This document shows, piece by piece, positions 26,003-35,215 of a stretch of 64,000 bases of DNA. Position numbers and translations under genes: made by a program. The first letter of the stretch is position 1; the number at the start of each line of letters is the position of its first letter. Origin of the DNA: Devosia sp. 67-54 (lineage in GTDB: Bacteria > Pseudomonadota > Alphaproteobacteria > Rhizobiales > Devosiaceae); NCBI RefSeq assembly GCF_001899075.1, contig NZ_MKVA01000005.1:1075003-1139002 (forward strand), in the 5' to 3' direction. The notes beneath the pieces were generated by a model. The model saw nothing but the letters and a program-made list of their open reading frames with translations. It was not told where the DNA came from and searched no databases.

Positions 26003-27298
26003 CTATCGCTCCAGCACGATCCCCGCCTTCGCCAGCATCTTGTCGACGTCCACCCGCCCGGCCCCGGCGATCGAGGCGTTGGCGGCGATGCCGGTGAGGA
26101 TGGACCAGGCGCCTTCCTTCTGCGTCGAGGCACGGTTGTATTTATCGGCGGGCATGCTGGCCGGCTCGAACAGATAGCCCAGCATCACCGGATCGGCGCC
26201 GCCATGGTCGCCGCTGCCGGCCCACACCGGCACGTCCTCGGGCCGCCTGCCGGCGAGATGCAGCGTCGTGGTCATGTTGTCGCCATGCGCCTTGTCGCGC
26301 TTGCCGCCGAACACGCCGTGCACCTCGATATGCTTGTGCCTGAGCTCGCCCTTGGAGCCGTGGAAGGTGATCTCGAGGCCCTCCCAGGGCGAATAGGCGC
26401 ACAGCGTGTAGTTGAGGAACACGCCGTTGGCGTAGGTCGCCTGCACCTGCATGGTGTCCTCGATGGTGATGTCGTCGGCCCACACGCATTTGTCGCGGTA
26501 GTAGCCGTCGGCGTCCTCGGCCTCGAGGTACATGTCGCGCAGGCTCTCGTCAGCCTCGAGGTCGAGCCGATAGTCGCATTTGTCGAACACCGGGCAGCCG
26601 TGGCAGCGCGGCCCGTGGTTCTCGAGGCCGAGCTCTTTGGCCGTTTCGGGCGTGTAGAACACGCGCTTGCCGTTGGCGCTGACGGTCTTGGGCGTCGAGG
26701 CGACCCACCAGTTCATCAGGTCGAAATGGTGCGTGGATTTGTGCACCAGCAGCCCGCCCGATTTGTCCTTGTAGCGGTGCCAGCGGCGGAAATAGTCGGC
26801 GCCGTGCACGCGGTCGAGATACCAGGTGAAATCCACCGCCTGGATGTCGCCGATGGCGCCCGACATCAGGATGTCCTTCAGTTGCGTGCGCGCCGGCGTG
26901 TAGCGGTAGTTAAAGGTGACAGTGAGGTGCCTGCCGCTCGCGCGCTGCGCATCGAGCACCTGCTTGAGCTTGCCGAGGTCGATGGTCATCGGCTTTTCGG
27001 TCATCACGTTGCAGCCGGCGCGCAGGGCGCGGACGATGTAGTCGTGATGCAAATAGTCGGGCACGGTGACGATCACCGTATCGGGCCGCTGCTCGGCGAT
27101 CATCCTGTCGAAATCGGCGGCCTCGTAGGTGGCGATGCCGTTGCCCGGCTGCGGCGGCGCCTCGCTCACCGACAGCGCCAGGCGCTTGTCGTTGACGTCG
27201 CAGAGCGCGACCAGCCGGTTGTCCCTGGGATGGGTCTCGGTGACCGCGCGGCGATACATCTGGTGGCGCCCGCCGACGCCGACGATTGCGTATTTCAC
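26003..27298 (-). CDS. Gfo/Idh/MocA-family oxidoreductase with a cysteine-rich insertion
   Basis: The product has 431 residues, longer than most of the family. The Rossmann loop is GVGGRHQM, and the EKP motif is in VMTEKPMTID. Near residues 218-228 an insertion reads CHGCPVFDKC (CxxC-x5-C), with another cysteine in YRDKCVW, which could bind zinc or an Fe-S cluster. It is convergent with the transporter operon, separated by a repeat. It probably handles a related sugar substrate but is under separate control. Confidence 0.85.
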   Translation of the reverse strand: MKYAIVGVGGRHQMYRRAVTETHPRDNRLVALCDVNDKRLALSVSEAPPQPGNGIATYEAADFDRMIAEQRPDTVIVTVPDYLHHDYIVRALRAGCNVMTEKPMTIDLGKLKQVLDAQRASGRHLTVTFNYRYTPARTQLKDILMSGAIGDIQAVDFTWYLDRVHGADYFRRWHRYKDKSGGLLVHKSTHHFDLMNWWVASTPKTVSANGKRVFYTPETAKELGLENHGPRCHGCPVFDKCDYRLDLEADESLRDMYLEAEDADGYYRDKCVWADDITIEDTMQVQATYANGVFLNYTLCAYSPWEGLEITFHGSKGELRHKHIEVHGVFGGKRDKAHGDNMTTTLHLAGRRPEDVPVWAGSGDHGGADPVMLGYLFEPASMPADKYNRASTQKEGAWSILTGIAANASIAGAGRVDVDKMLAKAGIVLER

Positions 27299-27498
27299 TG
27301 ACAGAATTCCCTTGCCGCCCCGGGGTCGTGCGCGGCGCTCGAGGCCCAGTCTGGCGCGAGGCGGCGGGCCAACTCAAGCGCTAGTTTGCGCTTTCCGATC
27401 AAGAGTTTGAGGCACGGGCCGGAGCTCGGCCCGGCGGCCCTGCCACAAAATCACCCCTTGCCTCCGGGCCCCCGGTTCGCTAGGGCATCCGGCGATGT

Positions 27499-27575
27499 CG
27501 GGGTGTAGCGCAGCCTGGTAGCGCATTTGTCTGGGGGACAAAGGGTCGTCGGTTCAAATCCGGCCACTCCGACCA
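27499..27575 (+). tRNA. tRNA-Pro (anticodon GGG)
   Basis: The 77-nt cloverleaf has acceptor strands CGGGGTG/CACTCCG (one G-U pair), a D-loop with AGCCTGGTAGCGC, anticodon stem TTTGT/ACAAA around CTGGGGG (anticodon GGG), and T-loop GGTTCAAATCC. The CCA end is encoded (27573-27575). It stands alone; no integrase or repeated 3' end was seen next to it. The 200 bp before it carries only a small inverted repeat (CGGGCCG/CGGCCCG, 27415-27433). Confidence 0.97.
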
Positions 27576-27598
27576 TCTCTCCCCATCTGGATTTGCGG

Positions 27599-28570
27599 TT
27601 ACGGCCGGCTGTCGCCGGGTTCCGGATCGGGCAGCAGCCCGTGGCTGCGCAGCCATTCCTGCAGCAATTGCGGCCATTGCGACAGCGACGGGTTGGAGCC
27701 GCCGAGGCCGCTGCCGTGCTGGCCTTTCTCGAAGATGTGCAACTCGGCCGGCACGCCGTTGGCGTGCAGTTCCGTATAGAAGCGCACGACGCTGTCGGCG
27801 GGCACGATGGTGTCTTCGTCGGTGCTGAACAGGAAGGTCGGCGGCATGCCGGGGCCCACCTTGCCGGTCGGCAGATAGCCGGCATAGGCCGCCGGCTCGC
27901 ATGGGCCGCCGAGCAGGAATTGCGAATACATGCAGTAGTCGGAATTGCCCTTCGGGTTGAGCTTGGGGCCTTCGACCCAGGGATAGGCGAGGATCAGGAA
28001 ATCGGGGCGGTCGCTGACCTTGTCGATGTCGTCCGCCGGCTCGGCGGCAGCGTCGGAGGCTTCGGCGGCGGTGGTCGCCGCAAGATGTCCGCCGGCGGAA
28101 AATCCCAGCATGCCGATGCGCGCGGGATCGATGCCGAACTCACCGGCTTTCGCCCGCACGAAACGCATGGCGCGGGCGCCGTCGAGGAGCGGCAGCGGCA
28201 GGCGGCCGGCCTTGCCGACGCGATAGGTGAGAACGAAGGCGGTGACGCCGCGCGCGGCGAACCAGCTCGCCGGCTCGCTGCCTTCCTGCGCCACCGCCAG
28301 ACTGGCGTAGGCGCCGCCCGGCGCGATGATGATCGCCGTGCCGTTGGCCCAGCCGTCGGGCGGACGAACGATGCGCAGCGTCGGACTCTGCGCGGCGTCG
28401 TCGCCGGTGGCGCCGGGCGCGCGCCCGTCCCACAGGCGGAAGGTTTCGGTCTCGGGTGGTGGCGCCAGCGCGCCGCCATCGCCGTCGGCCGCGACGGAGG
28501 CCGAGGCGTGCAGGGCAAAGCCCAGCGCCAGGGCCGCAATGATGATCGCCAGAAGCTTGAGCCTGTTCAC
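27599..28570 (-). CDS. secreted alpha/beta-hydrolase esterase
   Basis: This 323-residue esterase/lipase-like protein has the oxyanion motif APGGAY, nucleophile GFSAGGH, an acid in STDEDTIVPA and histidine in KGQHGSGLG, in the normal order. A signal peptide (LKLLAIIIAALALGFALHASA) indicates export. It resembles acetylxylan-esterase-like and other carbohydrate esterases. The GTG at 28570 was preferred over the ATG at 28588 because GAGGG lies 5 nt upstream and it gives a standard signal peptide. The substrate is unproven. Confidence 0.83.
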   Translation of the reverse strand: MNRLKLLAIIIAALALGFALHASASVAADGDGGALAPPPETETFRLWDGRAPGATGDDAAQSPTLRIVRPPDGWANGTAIIIAPGGAYASLAVAQEGSEPASWFAARGVTAFVLTYRVGKAGRLPLPLLDGARAMRFVRAKAGEFGIDPARIGMLGFSAGGHLAATTAAEASDAAAEPADDIDKVSDRPDFLILAYPWVEGPKLNPKGNSDYCMYSQFLLGGPCEPAAYAGYLPTGKVGPGMPPTFLFSTDEDTIVPADSVVRFYTELHANGVPAELHIFEKGQHGSGLGGSNPSLSQWPQLLQEWLRSHGLLPDPEPGDSRP

Positions 28571-28689
28571 CGCACCCTCGAGCCACATCGAAGCCGGCAC
28601 TGCGGCTTCCCGAAAATCCCATAGCGCAGGGCGCGGCGGACGAGGATGGTTAATGCAAAGTGTAGTAAAGGCCGGCGCCGCCGCGAGGC

Positions 28690-29289
28690 TCAGGCCTCGC
28701 CGGCGTCCGGCGGCGGGGTGGGCTTCAGGCCCTCCTTGCCCCAATGACTGTAGCGGTCGAGCAGGCGGTCGAAGGTCACAAGCTCGTCCTCGGTCCAGCA
28801 TTTGAGGGCGCGGCCCAGCATGCCGCCCTTGCGACGGCGGAATTCCTCGCCGAAGGCCCAGCCCTTCTCGGTCGCCTCCAGCACGATGCGGCGCGAATCC
28901 GTCTGCGAGGCGACGCGGCGGATATAGCCCTTGTCGACCAGTTCGGAGACCAGCCGGCTGGCCCGCGACGGGTCGATGTGGAGCCGTTCGGCCACGGTGC
29001 CCACGGTGACTTCGCGGCCGGCGTCCTCGAGGTTCTCGGGGTGCCAGTGCGAGACGGCGCCCATCACGTCGAGCAGTTGCAGGTCGATGCCGGCGTCCAT
29101 CTCGCGCAGCACGTCGGCGACGAATTCGCGCTTGCTGATGGAGCGGCGCATGCGCTGCATGGTGGCGTCGATCCTGACGATCGCCGCCGCCGCCTCAGGG
29201 CTGTAGCCGGCCGCGATATAGACTTCGGCAGACTTCACTTCGCTGGAGGTGTCGCGCGCCGGCTGGTGCGTCTTGTCCATCCGATTCAT
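28690..29289 (-). CDS. MarR-family transcriptional regulator
   Basis: This 199-residue winged-helix protein has an extended N-terminus of about 40 residues. The recognition region reads VGTVAERLHIDPSRASRLVSELV, followed by the wing with SQTDSRR. It is divergent from a DHA2 efflux pump across 117 bp, the classic layout for a MarR repressor that controls the pump and itself in response to a small toxic ligand. The alternative start at 29280 would drop three residues. Confidence 0.9.
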   Translation of the reverse strand: MNRMDKTHQPARDTSSEVKSAEVYIAAGYSPEAAAAIVRIDATMQRMRRSISKREFVADVLREMDAGIDLQLLDVMGAVSHWHPENLEDAGREVTVGTVAERLHIDPSRASRLVSELVDKGYIRRVASQTDSRRIVLEATEKGWAFGEEFRRRKGGMLGRALKCWTEDELVTFDRLLDRYSHWGKEGLKPTPPPDAGEA

Positions 29290-29324
29290 GTGCGCGCCTT
29301 ATCACAATTTCATGCATTTAGCAA

Positions 29325-29336
29325 GTACGTGCGTAC
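29325..29336. promoter_or_regulatory. putative MarR operator
   Basis: GTACG (29325-29329) and CGTAC (29332-29336) form an inverted repeat around TG, midway between the MarR gene and the pump gene and just upstream of the pump promoter. A dimeric MarR repressor here could control both genes. It is supported by position and symmetry only. Confidence 0.4.
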
Positions 29337-29351
29337 ATCACATATATGCTG

Positions 29352-29380
29352 TTGACATACATCTGCAATGAGCAGATAAC
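29352..29380 (+). promoter_or_regulatory. promoter of the DHA2 efflux gene
   Basis: A perfect -35 TTGACA (29352-29357) is followed after 17 bp by GATAAC (29375-29380), about 27 bp before the pump start. The sequence around it is AT-rich compared with the flanking genes. Confidence 0.5.
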
Positions 29381-29406
29381 CCGCGCCTCGTTTGAGAGGC
29401 ACTCCC

Positions 29407-30924
29407 ATGACTATCGATGCTCAGCTTTCCCGCGCCGAGGCCGGTCCCGACCGCACGACGCTCATTGTCTACCTCGGGGCCCTCACCGCGATGTTCATGG
29501 GCGTTCTCGACATGAACATCGTCGTGACCGCCCTGCCCACCATCGCGCACGATCTCGGCAATGTGCATTTGCTCGGCTGGGTGGGCGCCGCCTACCTGCT
29601 CTCCACCGGGGCGGCGTCGCCGTTCTACGGCAAGCTCGGCGACATGTACGGCCGCAAGCCGGTGGTGATCTTTGCGGTCACGGTGTTCCTGCTCGGCTCG
29701 CTGCTGTGCGGCTTCGCCTGGTCGATGGAGGCGCTGATCGGCGCCCGCGTGATCCAGGGGATCGGCGGCGGCGGCCTGATGGTGTCGGCCTTCGCCATCA
29801 TCGGCGAACTGTTCGAGCCGCGCGAGCGCGCCCGCTACCAAGGCTATTCGTCGGCGGTGTTCACCCTCGGCTCGGTGCTCGGCCCGGTGGGCGGCGGCTA
29901 CCTCACCGACCTGCTCGGCTGGCGCTCGATCTTCCTGGTGAACATCCCGATCGGCCTCGCCGTGCTGGCCATCGTCGCGCTGGGCATGCGGCGCAAGGCC
30001 AATGCAGTGCACCACCGCATCGACATCCTCGGCGGCGTGCTGCTGGCGATCGCCACGGTGGCCGTCGTCTACTGGAGCGACCACGTGCTGGAGCCGACCG
30101 GCCAGGATGTGTGGACCTATCTGCTGCCGGTTATCGGCGCGGTGGCGGTCGTCGCCTTCGTGCTGGTCGAGCGGCGCGCCGCCGAGCCGATCATTCCGCT
30201 GCGGCTGTTCGCCAACCGCACCATCAGCATGGTGACCATCGTGTCGGTGCTGGGCGGCATGTCGACGCTCGGGCTCTACTTCTACTTCGCGCTGTTCATG
30301 CAGATGATCACCGGCCTGCCGCCGGGCGAACTGGGCCTGCTGTTCCTGCCGATGTCGGTGACGGTCGCGGTGGTGTCGATCGCCGCCGGGCGGATCGTCG
30401 CCAGCACCGGCCGCTACAAATGGCTGACGGTCGCCGGCATGGCGGTGGGCATCGGGCTGATGCTGTTCTACGCCAACATGGATGCCAACACCCCGCTCTG
30501 GGTGCTGTGCATCGCCTCGATGGCGTTCGGCGTCAGCATGGGGCTCACCATGCAGACGCTGGTGGTGGCGATCCAGGCAGCGGCGCCGCTGCAGGACATC
30601 GGCGCCGCGACCGGCCTCATCACCCAGGCGCGGACCATCGGCGCCAGCCTCGGGCTCGCGCTCAACGGCGCGGTGATGGTGCTGGGCCTCACCCATGCCA
30701 CCGTGGCACTGGCGCCGGACGTGGCGGCGGCGATCCCCGGCGGGCTCGCGGCGATCACCCCGAAATCGCTCGAAGGGCTGGCCGGCCCGGTGCGCGACGC
30801 GGTGCTGCACGGCTATGCCACCGGCTTCGCGCCGACCTACCTGTTCGTCGGCGGGCTCTATCTCGCCGCCACGGTGCTGCTGGCGCTGCTGCCCGACGCG
30901 CAGATCCCGAAGCGGGCGCATTGA
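29407..30924 (+). CDS. DHA2-family MFS multidrug efflux pump
   Basis: This 505-residue transporter has 14 predicted membrane helices. Early motifs are MNIVVTALPTIAHDL in helix 1 and GKLGDMYGRKPV in the loop between helices 2 and 3. The DHA2 motif C region appears as SVLGPVGGGYLTD. It exports drugs or other toxic small molecules by proton exchange. ATG at 29407 was chosen because GAGAGG lies 7 nt upstream; the TTG at 29392 is inside that site. It is probably repressed by the divergent MarR protein. Confidence 0.92.
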   Translation: MTIDAQLSRAEAGPDRTTLIVYLGALTAMFMGVLDMNIVVTALPTIAHDLGNVHLLGWVGAAYLLSTGAASPFYGKLGDMYGRKPVVIFAVTVFLLGSLLCGFAWSMEALIGARVIQGIGGGGLMVSAFAIIGELFEPRERARYQGYSSAVFTLGSVLGPVGGGYLTDLLGWRSIFLVNIPIGLAVLAIVALGMRRKANAVHHRIDILGGVLLAIATVAVVYWSDHVLEPTGQDVWTYLLPVIGAVAVVAFVLVERRAAEPIIPLRLFANRTISMVTIVSVLGGMSTLGLYFYFALFMQMITGLPPGELGLLFLPMSVTVAVVSIAAGRIVASTGRYKWLTVAGMAVGIGLMLFYANMDANTPLWVLCIASMAFGVSMGLTMQTLVVAIQAAAPLQDIGAATGLITQARTIGASLGLALNGAVMVLGLTHATVALAPDVAAAIPGGLAAITPKSLEGLAGPVRDAVLHGYATGFAPTYLFVGGLYLAATVLLALLPDAQIPKRAH

Positions 30925-30973
30925 GGCACTCGGGCCACAGTCGAACGACCAGGCGCCGTTCGGTCATGATCGC

Positions 30974-31024
30974 GATGGTGCAGTCGGGTTCCCCTCCCCC
31001 TTTGCGGGGAGGGGCCGGGGCGGC
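30974..31024. repeat. GC-rich REP-like repeat, copy B (single unit)
   Basis: A single unit, CCCCTCCCCC, TTTGC, GGGGAGGGG, is preceded by TGCAGTCGGGTT and followed by GGGG. It matches the right half of copy A, including its flank. It lies between the efflux gene and the convergent merR and can form a hairpin. Confidence 0.75.
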
Positions 31025-31086
31025 GCGAACCGGCGTCCGGATCAGCTCCACCGAACTAGAACAAAATTCCTGGAACGAGCCCTGCC

Positions 31087-31560
31087 CTATTCGCGCGCGC
31101 GCTCGAGCAGGCGCTTGCACTCCAGCAGGTCGCGCAGCACGGCGTTGAGGCGCTCGCGGTCGGCGGCGTCGAGCGCCGGGCCTGCGCCGGCCAGCATCGG
31201 CGGCATGGGCGCCTCGTCGATCGCCGAGGGCAGGTCGTCCGGCTCGACCGGGTCGGGCGCGACCGGGGGCGGCAGCGCCTCCACCGGGCCGCCATTGCCG
31301 ATGGCCGCGACGTGGCGCACGCCCTGATCCTTGAGGATCTTCTGCACGCCCTTGATGGTGAAGCCCTGGTCGTAGAGCAGGTGCCGGATGCCCTTGAGCA
31401 GCAGCACGTCCTCGGGCCGGTAATAGCGCCGGCCGCCGCCGCGCTTCAGCGGCTTGATGGTCGAGAAACGCGTCTCCCAGAACCGCAGCACGTGCTGCGG
31501 CAGGTCGAGTTCGTCAGCGGCTTCTGAGATCGTCCGGAACGCCTCGGGAGACTTGTCCAC
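31087..31560 (-). CDS. MerR-family transcriptional regulator
   Basis: The product has 157 residues. The N-terminal MerR DNA-binding domain is clear: [26 protein letters not shown], then [13 protein letters not shown] and the second wing-helix region. The C-terminal half is Pro/Ala-rich with few cysteines, so it is not a metal sensor of the MerR type. It lies 23 bp downstream of ihfA, the standard alphaproteobacterial arrangement. The inducer is unknown. Confidence 0.88.
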   Translation of the reverse strand: MDKSPEAFRTISEAADELDLPQHVLRFWETRFSTIKPLKRGGGRRYYRPEDVLLLKGIRHLLYDQGFTIKGVQKILKDQGVRHVAAIGNGGPVEALPPPVAPDPVEPDDLPSAIDEAPMPPMLAGAGPALDAADRERLNAVLRDLLECKRLLERARE

Positions 31561-31583
31561 CCCGAATCCCTTTCAGAAAGGGC

Positions 31584-31895
31584 TTATTTTCCAGAGCGAA
31601 CCATAGATTTGTTGATCTTGGATTTCAACACGTTGCTGGGTTTGAACACCAGAACCTGCCGCGGCAGTATGGGGACTTCCTCGCCGGTCTTGGGATTGCG
31701 GCCGATGCGCTGGTTCTTGGAGCGCACCTGGAACGAGCCGAAGGACGAGAGCTTGACGTTTTCTCCCGAGACCAGCGCGTCGCCGATGAGGGCGAGGAAC
31801 CGTTCGACCAATTCGGCCGACTCGGTGCGCGACAGCCCTACGGATTCGTACACGGCCTCGGCGAGGTCCGCGCGAGTGACAGTCTTCTGGGTCAT
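31584..31895 (-). CDS. ihfA: integration host factor subunit alpha
   Basis: This 103-residue DNA-bending protein of the HU/IHF family has [18 protein letters not shown], the body helix, and the beta-arm region [13 protein letters not shown], whose proline intercalates into DNA. It forms a heterodimer with IhfB. It lies in the conserved plsX-fabH-ihfA-merR run, here interrupted by the damaged GNAT gene. Confidence 0.95.
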   Translation of the reverse strand: MTQKTVTRADLAEAVYESVGLSRTESAELVERFLALIGDALVSGENVKLSSFGSFQVRSKNQRIGRNPKTGEEVPILPRQVLVFKPSNVLKSKINKSMVRSGK

Positions 31896-32020
31896 GCCTC
31901 TCCCCCATTACGCCAAACCGGATCCGCCGCTTCCCGACAGGCGCCCTGCCCGAGAGGCGAAAGATTAGCCCCCACGGGCAATTAAGGCAATCGCGCCGGT
32001 CGGTGCAATTGTTTTGACAG

Positions 32021-32559
32021 TCAGATGCTTAGGGCGCGTCGCGGACGCCCGAAAATGCAGATGGGGCGCTCGTGGTAGTGCGACTGCGCCACCTCGGTGA
32101 AGCCGAGGCGCGCCGCCAGCCGGCGCGAGCGCACATGTTCGGGGTCGATGATGGCGGTGAGCCGCTCGCGCGGCCCATGCTGTTCGGCCCAGGCGAGGCA
32201 GGCGCGCATGGCCTCTTCGGCGAGGCCGCGGCCCTGAAAAGGCCGGCCAGCGCCCAGCCGGCCTCCATGCTGCCGTCGAGGCTGGGCGCCAGGCCGCGCT
32301 GCATGTCCTGGAAGCCGCATTCGCCGGCAAGCGCGCCGGTCGCGCGATCCTCGATGGCCCAATAGCCGAAGCCCAGATGATGCCAGACGCCGACGTGCCG
32401 CATGAAGCGCGCCCAGCTCTGCTCGCGATCGAACGGCGTGCCGCCGAGGAAGCGGACCACCGCGGGATCGGCGAACATCTCGAAATAGGCGTCGAAATCC
32501 GCAAGGCGGTAGCCCCTGAGGCGGAGCCGGCCGGTCTCGAGCACCGGGATCGCGACCAT
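32021..32559 (-). pseudogene. GNAT acetyltransferase gene broken by a frameshift
   Basis: The N-terminal half reads VLETGRLRLRGYRLADFDAY through EAGWALAG in one frame. The acetyl-CoA-binding half (FQGRGLAEEAMRACLAWAE, then RLAARLGFTEVAQSHYHE) continues in another frame to the stop at 32021. The two join near 32241-32250; one missing base in a GGCCGGCC run would explain it, restoring a WALARPFQGRG-type sequence. Read without repair, the first frame ends at 32029 in an unrelated Arg/Ser/Pro tail. It resembles RimJ/RimL-type acetyltransferases. It is either a recent pseudogene or a sequencing error; both halves keep normal codon use. Confidence 0.8.
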
Positions 32560-32563
32560 AGGG

Positions 32564-33529
32564 CTACCAGCGGATCAGCGAGGCACCCCAGGTGAAGCCG
32601 CCGCCCATGGCCTCGATCATCACCAGATCGCCGCGCTTGATGCGGCCGTCGCGCACCGCCTCGGTCAGCGCCAGCGGCACAGAGGCCGCCGAGGTGTTGG
32701 CGTGGCGGTCGACAGTGATCACCACCTTTTCGGGCGGGATGTGCAGCTTCTCGCCGGCGCCTTCGATGATGCGGCGGTTCGCCTGGTGCGGGACAAACCA
32801 GTCCAGATCCTTGACCGTGTACCCCGTCGACGACAGCACGTTCTCGACGACGTCGGTGATCTTCCCCACGGCGTGGCGGAAAACCTCCTTGCCCTCCATA
32901 TGCACAAAGCCGATGGAGCGCGTGGTGGAAGGGCCGCCGGTGGTGTTGAGCTTGTCGGCGTAGTGGCCGTCGGAGCGCAGCGACGAGGCGAGGATGCCGC
33001 GATCGCCGTCGCCGCCCAGTTCCAGCACCGCGGCGCCGGCACCGTCGCCGAACAGCACGCAGGTGGTGCGGTCGGTCCAGTCGAGGATGCGCGTGGTGGT
33101 CTCGGCGCCGATGACGAGCGCCCGGCGGGCGAGGCCGTTCTTGAGGTAGGAATCGGCGGTGACCATGCCGTAGACGAAGCCGGAGCAGACCGCCTGGATG
33201 TCGAAGGCGGCGCCGTGATGCATGCCGAGCTTCTGCTGCACCAGCGTCGCCGTGGCCGGAAAGGTCAGGTCCGGCGTGCTGGTGGCGAGGACGATCAAAT
33301 CGATCTCGTCGGCGGAGATGCGGGCATCGTCGAGGGCACGGCGCGCGGCATGCAAAGCGAGATCGGAGGTGAACTCGCCCTCGGCGGCGACGTGGCGCTG
33401 CTTGATGCCCACGCGCTGCTGAATCCACTCGTCCGAGGTGTCGATCATGCGCGACAGCTCGTCATTGGTCATGATGCGGGCCGGCAGATAGCTGCCGACC
33501 CCACGCACGATGGATCGCAACGCACTCAC
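32564..33529 (-). CDS. fabH: 3-oxoacyl-ACP synthase III
   Basis: This 321-residue KAS III starts fatty-acid elongation by condensing acetyl-CoA with malonyl-ACP. The catalytic triad is C115 (AVCSGF), H248 (VPHQAN) and N278 (HANTS). GGGFTWGA near the end is typical. The GTG start at 33529 overlaps the plsX stop as GTGA; the longer open frame upstream is a shadow of plsX. Confidence 0.97.
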   Translation of the reverse strand: MSALRSIVRGVGSYLPARIMTNDELSRMIDTSDEWIQQRVGIKQRHVAAEGEFTSDLALHAARRALDDARISADEIDLIVLATSTPDLTFPATATLVQQKLGMHHGAAFDIQAVCSGFVYGMVTADSYLKNGLARRALVIGAETTTRILDWTDRTTCVLFGDGAGAAVLELGGDGDRGILASSLRSDGHYADKLNTTGGPSTTRSIGFVHMEGKEVFRHAVGKITDVVENVLSSTGYTVKDLDWFVPHQANRRIIEGAGEKLHIPPEKVVITVDRHANTSAASVPLALTEAVRDGRIKRGDLVMIEAMGGGFTWGASLIRW

Positions 33530-34590
33530 GCGGGATTCGCCTCTCTGTCGGTTTGGGCCGGGGCCGGGAACGCAGGGAACCGCCGCATGCCTTCGGAAAT
33601 CTTGTCGATCAGACGGCTGCGCGCCATCTCGTAGCCGAGGCCGAGCGCCGCCTTGAAGCCGATCTCGTCGGTGCCGCCGTGCGATTTGATGACGATGCCG
33701 TTGAGGCCCAGGAACACGCCGCCATTGACGTTGCGCGGGTCGAGCTTGCGGCGGATGGCGTTGAGCGCCTTGCCGGCCAGCATGGCGCCGAGCATGGAAA
33801 AGACGTCGGCCTTGAGGGCGTTGCGCAGATAGGTGCCGACCTGCCGCGCCGTGCCCTCGGCGGTCTTCAGCGCAATATTGCCGGTGAAGCCCTCGGTGAC
33901 GATGACGTCGACGGTGCCCTTGCCGATGTCGTCGCCCTCGACGAAGCCGTGATAGGTGAAGCCGGCGCCGCTCGCCCGTTGCAGCATGGCGGCCGCCTCC
34001 TTGACCTCGTCGTGGCCCTTCATCTCCTCGGTGCCGACATTGAGCAAGCCGATGGTCGGCAGCTCCTGATCGAACAGGGCGCGGGCGAGCGCCGCGCCGA
34101 GGATCGAGAAATCGACGAGCTGCTTGGCATCGCCGCCGATGGTGGCGCCGACGTCGAGCACCACGATGTCGGCGCGCAGCGTCGGCCAGATGGCGGCGAT
34201 GGCCGGACGCGAAATGCCCTCCATGGGCCTGAGGCAGAAGGTCGACATCGCCATCAGCGCGCCGGTGTTGCCGCCCGAGACGGCAACGTCGGCCTCGCCA
34301 TCCTTGACCGATTGCAGCGCGGCCCACATCGACGAATTGCCCCTGCCCTTGCGCAGCGCCTGCGACGGCTTCTCGTCCATCGAGATGACGTTATCGCAAT
34401 GCACGACGCGGCTGACCGGCTTCAATTCGGGGAATTTGTCGAGCAGCGGCGTGATATCGGCCTCGCGGCCGTGAAAGATGAAACTGACGTTCTTGCGTTC
34501 GCGCAGGGCCAGCCACGCACCGTGGATCGCCACCTGAGGCCCGATATCGCCGCCCATGGCGTCGACCGAAATGCGAATGGAATCGACCAT
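33526..34590 (-). CDS. plsX: phosphate acyltransferase PlsX
   Basis: This 354-residue protein converts acyl-ACP to acyl-phosphate for PlsY in phospholipid synthesis. Family motifs are [12 protein letters not shown], the [12 protein letters not shown] loop, [10 protein letters not shown] and [16 protein letters not shown]. It is translationally coupled to fabH. The 82-bp gap before it separates it from the DUF177 gene. Confidence 0.97.
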   Translation of the reverse strand: MVDSIRISVDAMGGDIGPQVAIHGAWLALRERKNVSFIFHGREADITPLLDKFPELKPVSRVVHCDNVISMDEKPSQALRKGRGNSSMWAALQSVKDGEADVAVSGGNTGALMAMSTFCLRPMEGISRPAIAAIWPTLRADIVVLDVGATIGGDAKQLVDFSILGAALARALFDQELPTIGLLNVGTEEMKGHDEVKEAAAMLQRASGAGFTYHGFVEGDDIGKGTVDVIVTEGFTGNIALKTAEGTARQVGTYLRNALKADVFSMLGAMLAGKALNAIRRKLDPRNVNGGVFLGLNGIVIKSHGGTDEIGFKAALGLGYEMARSRLIDKISEGMRRFPAFPAPAQTDREANPA

Positions 34591-34672
34591 CTGTACCGTA
34601 TCTGGCCCGCCGCGCAGGCGCGGAGCACCTTAATCAAACGCCTTCGAGGCGCAAGAGCAGGCGAAGGGCCAG

Positions 34673-35215
34673 CTATTCCTCTTTGGGTTTCAACGCCTTG
34701 AGCGCGGCAAAGGGATGGTCTTGGGCGGCATCGGGCGCAAGACCCAGAGCGTCGACGCTTTCGCCGGGCGCCCGTGGATAAAGATCGACCGCGAGCACCA
34801 GCGTTTCAATGACGAGGTCGGTCAAATCCGCCTCGTTGCCTTCGAAATGGTCGGGAATGTCGTCGCCTTCGAGGTCGACGAAGATCTCGGCATTGGCCGG
34901 GCCGGCATAGGGCTTCTCGCCGCCGGGCAGGAAGATGCGGTCGACCGGCTCGGCGATCTGCTGCGTCAGCGGCTCCAGCGTCACGACCGAAGGCTGCGTG
35001 ACGGCCGCCGTGAGCCGGCCCGTGACGCGGATGCCGCCGCGGAATTTCACGGCGTGCAGCTTGACCTCGAGCGCATCCACCGAGGTAACGCCGACGATGC
35101 GGGCGAGCGCCGCGCGCTCTTCGGCATCGGGCGACACGTCGATATCGCGGCCCGTGGCCGGCATCGAGTCGAGGCGCACGCTGGCGCCGCGCAGATGCAG
35201 CTTCGGGGCGCTCAC
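34673..35215 (-). CDS. DUF177 (YceD-like) protein
   Basis: The 180-residue product is a YceD/DUF177 family member. Homologues assist 23S rRNA or large ribosomal subunit accumulation, and in many bacteria the gene precedes rpmF or plsX. Visible features are RLTAAVTQPSVVTLEPL and the acidic EGNEADLTDLVIETLVLAVDLYPR core. The usual zinc-binding cysteines of some homologues are absent. GTG start at 35215 overlaps the preceding gene as GTGA. Confidence 0.85.
   Translation of the reverse strand: MSAPKLHLRGASVRLDSMPATGRDIDVSPDAEERAALARIVGVTSVDALEVKLHAVKFRGGIRVTGRLTAAVTQPSVVTLEPLTQQIAEPVDRIFLPGGEKPYAGPANAEIFVDLEGDDIPDHFEGNEADLTDLVIETLVLAVDLYPRAPGESVDALGLAPDAAQDHPFAALKALKPKEE

Noticed and set aside
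27499..27575. tRNA-Pro as an integration site of a genomic island
   Set aside because: No integrase gene and no repeated tRNA 3' end were found nearby.
29338..30921. 527-codon open frame opposite the efflux pump
   Set aside because: Arg/His/Asp-rich composition and exact overlap with a 14-helix transporter mark it as a shadow.
32021..32559. Programmed frameshift as an explanation of the split GNAT gene
   Set aside because: No X-XXY-YYZ heptamer or stimulatory structure was seen at the junction; a mutation or sequencing error is simpler.
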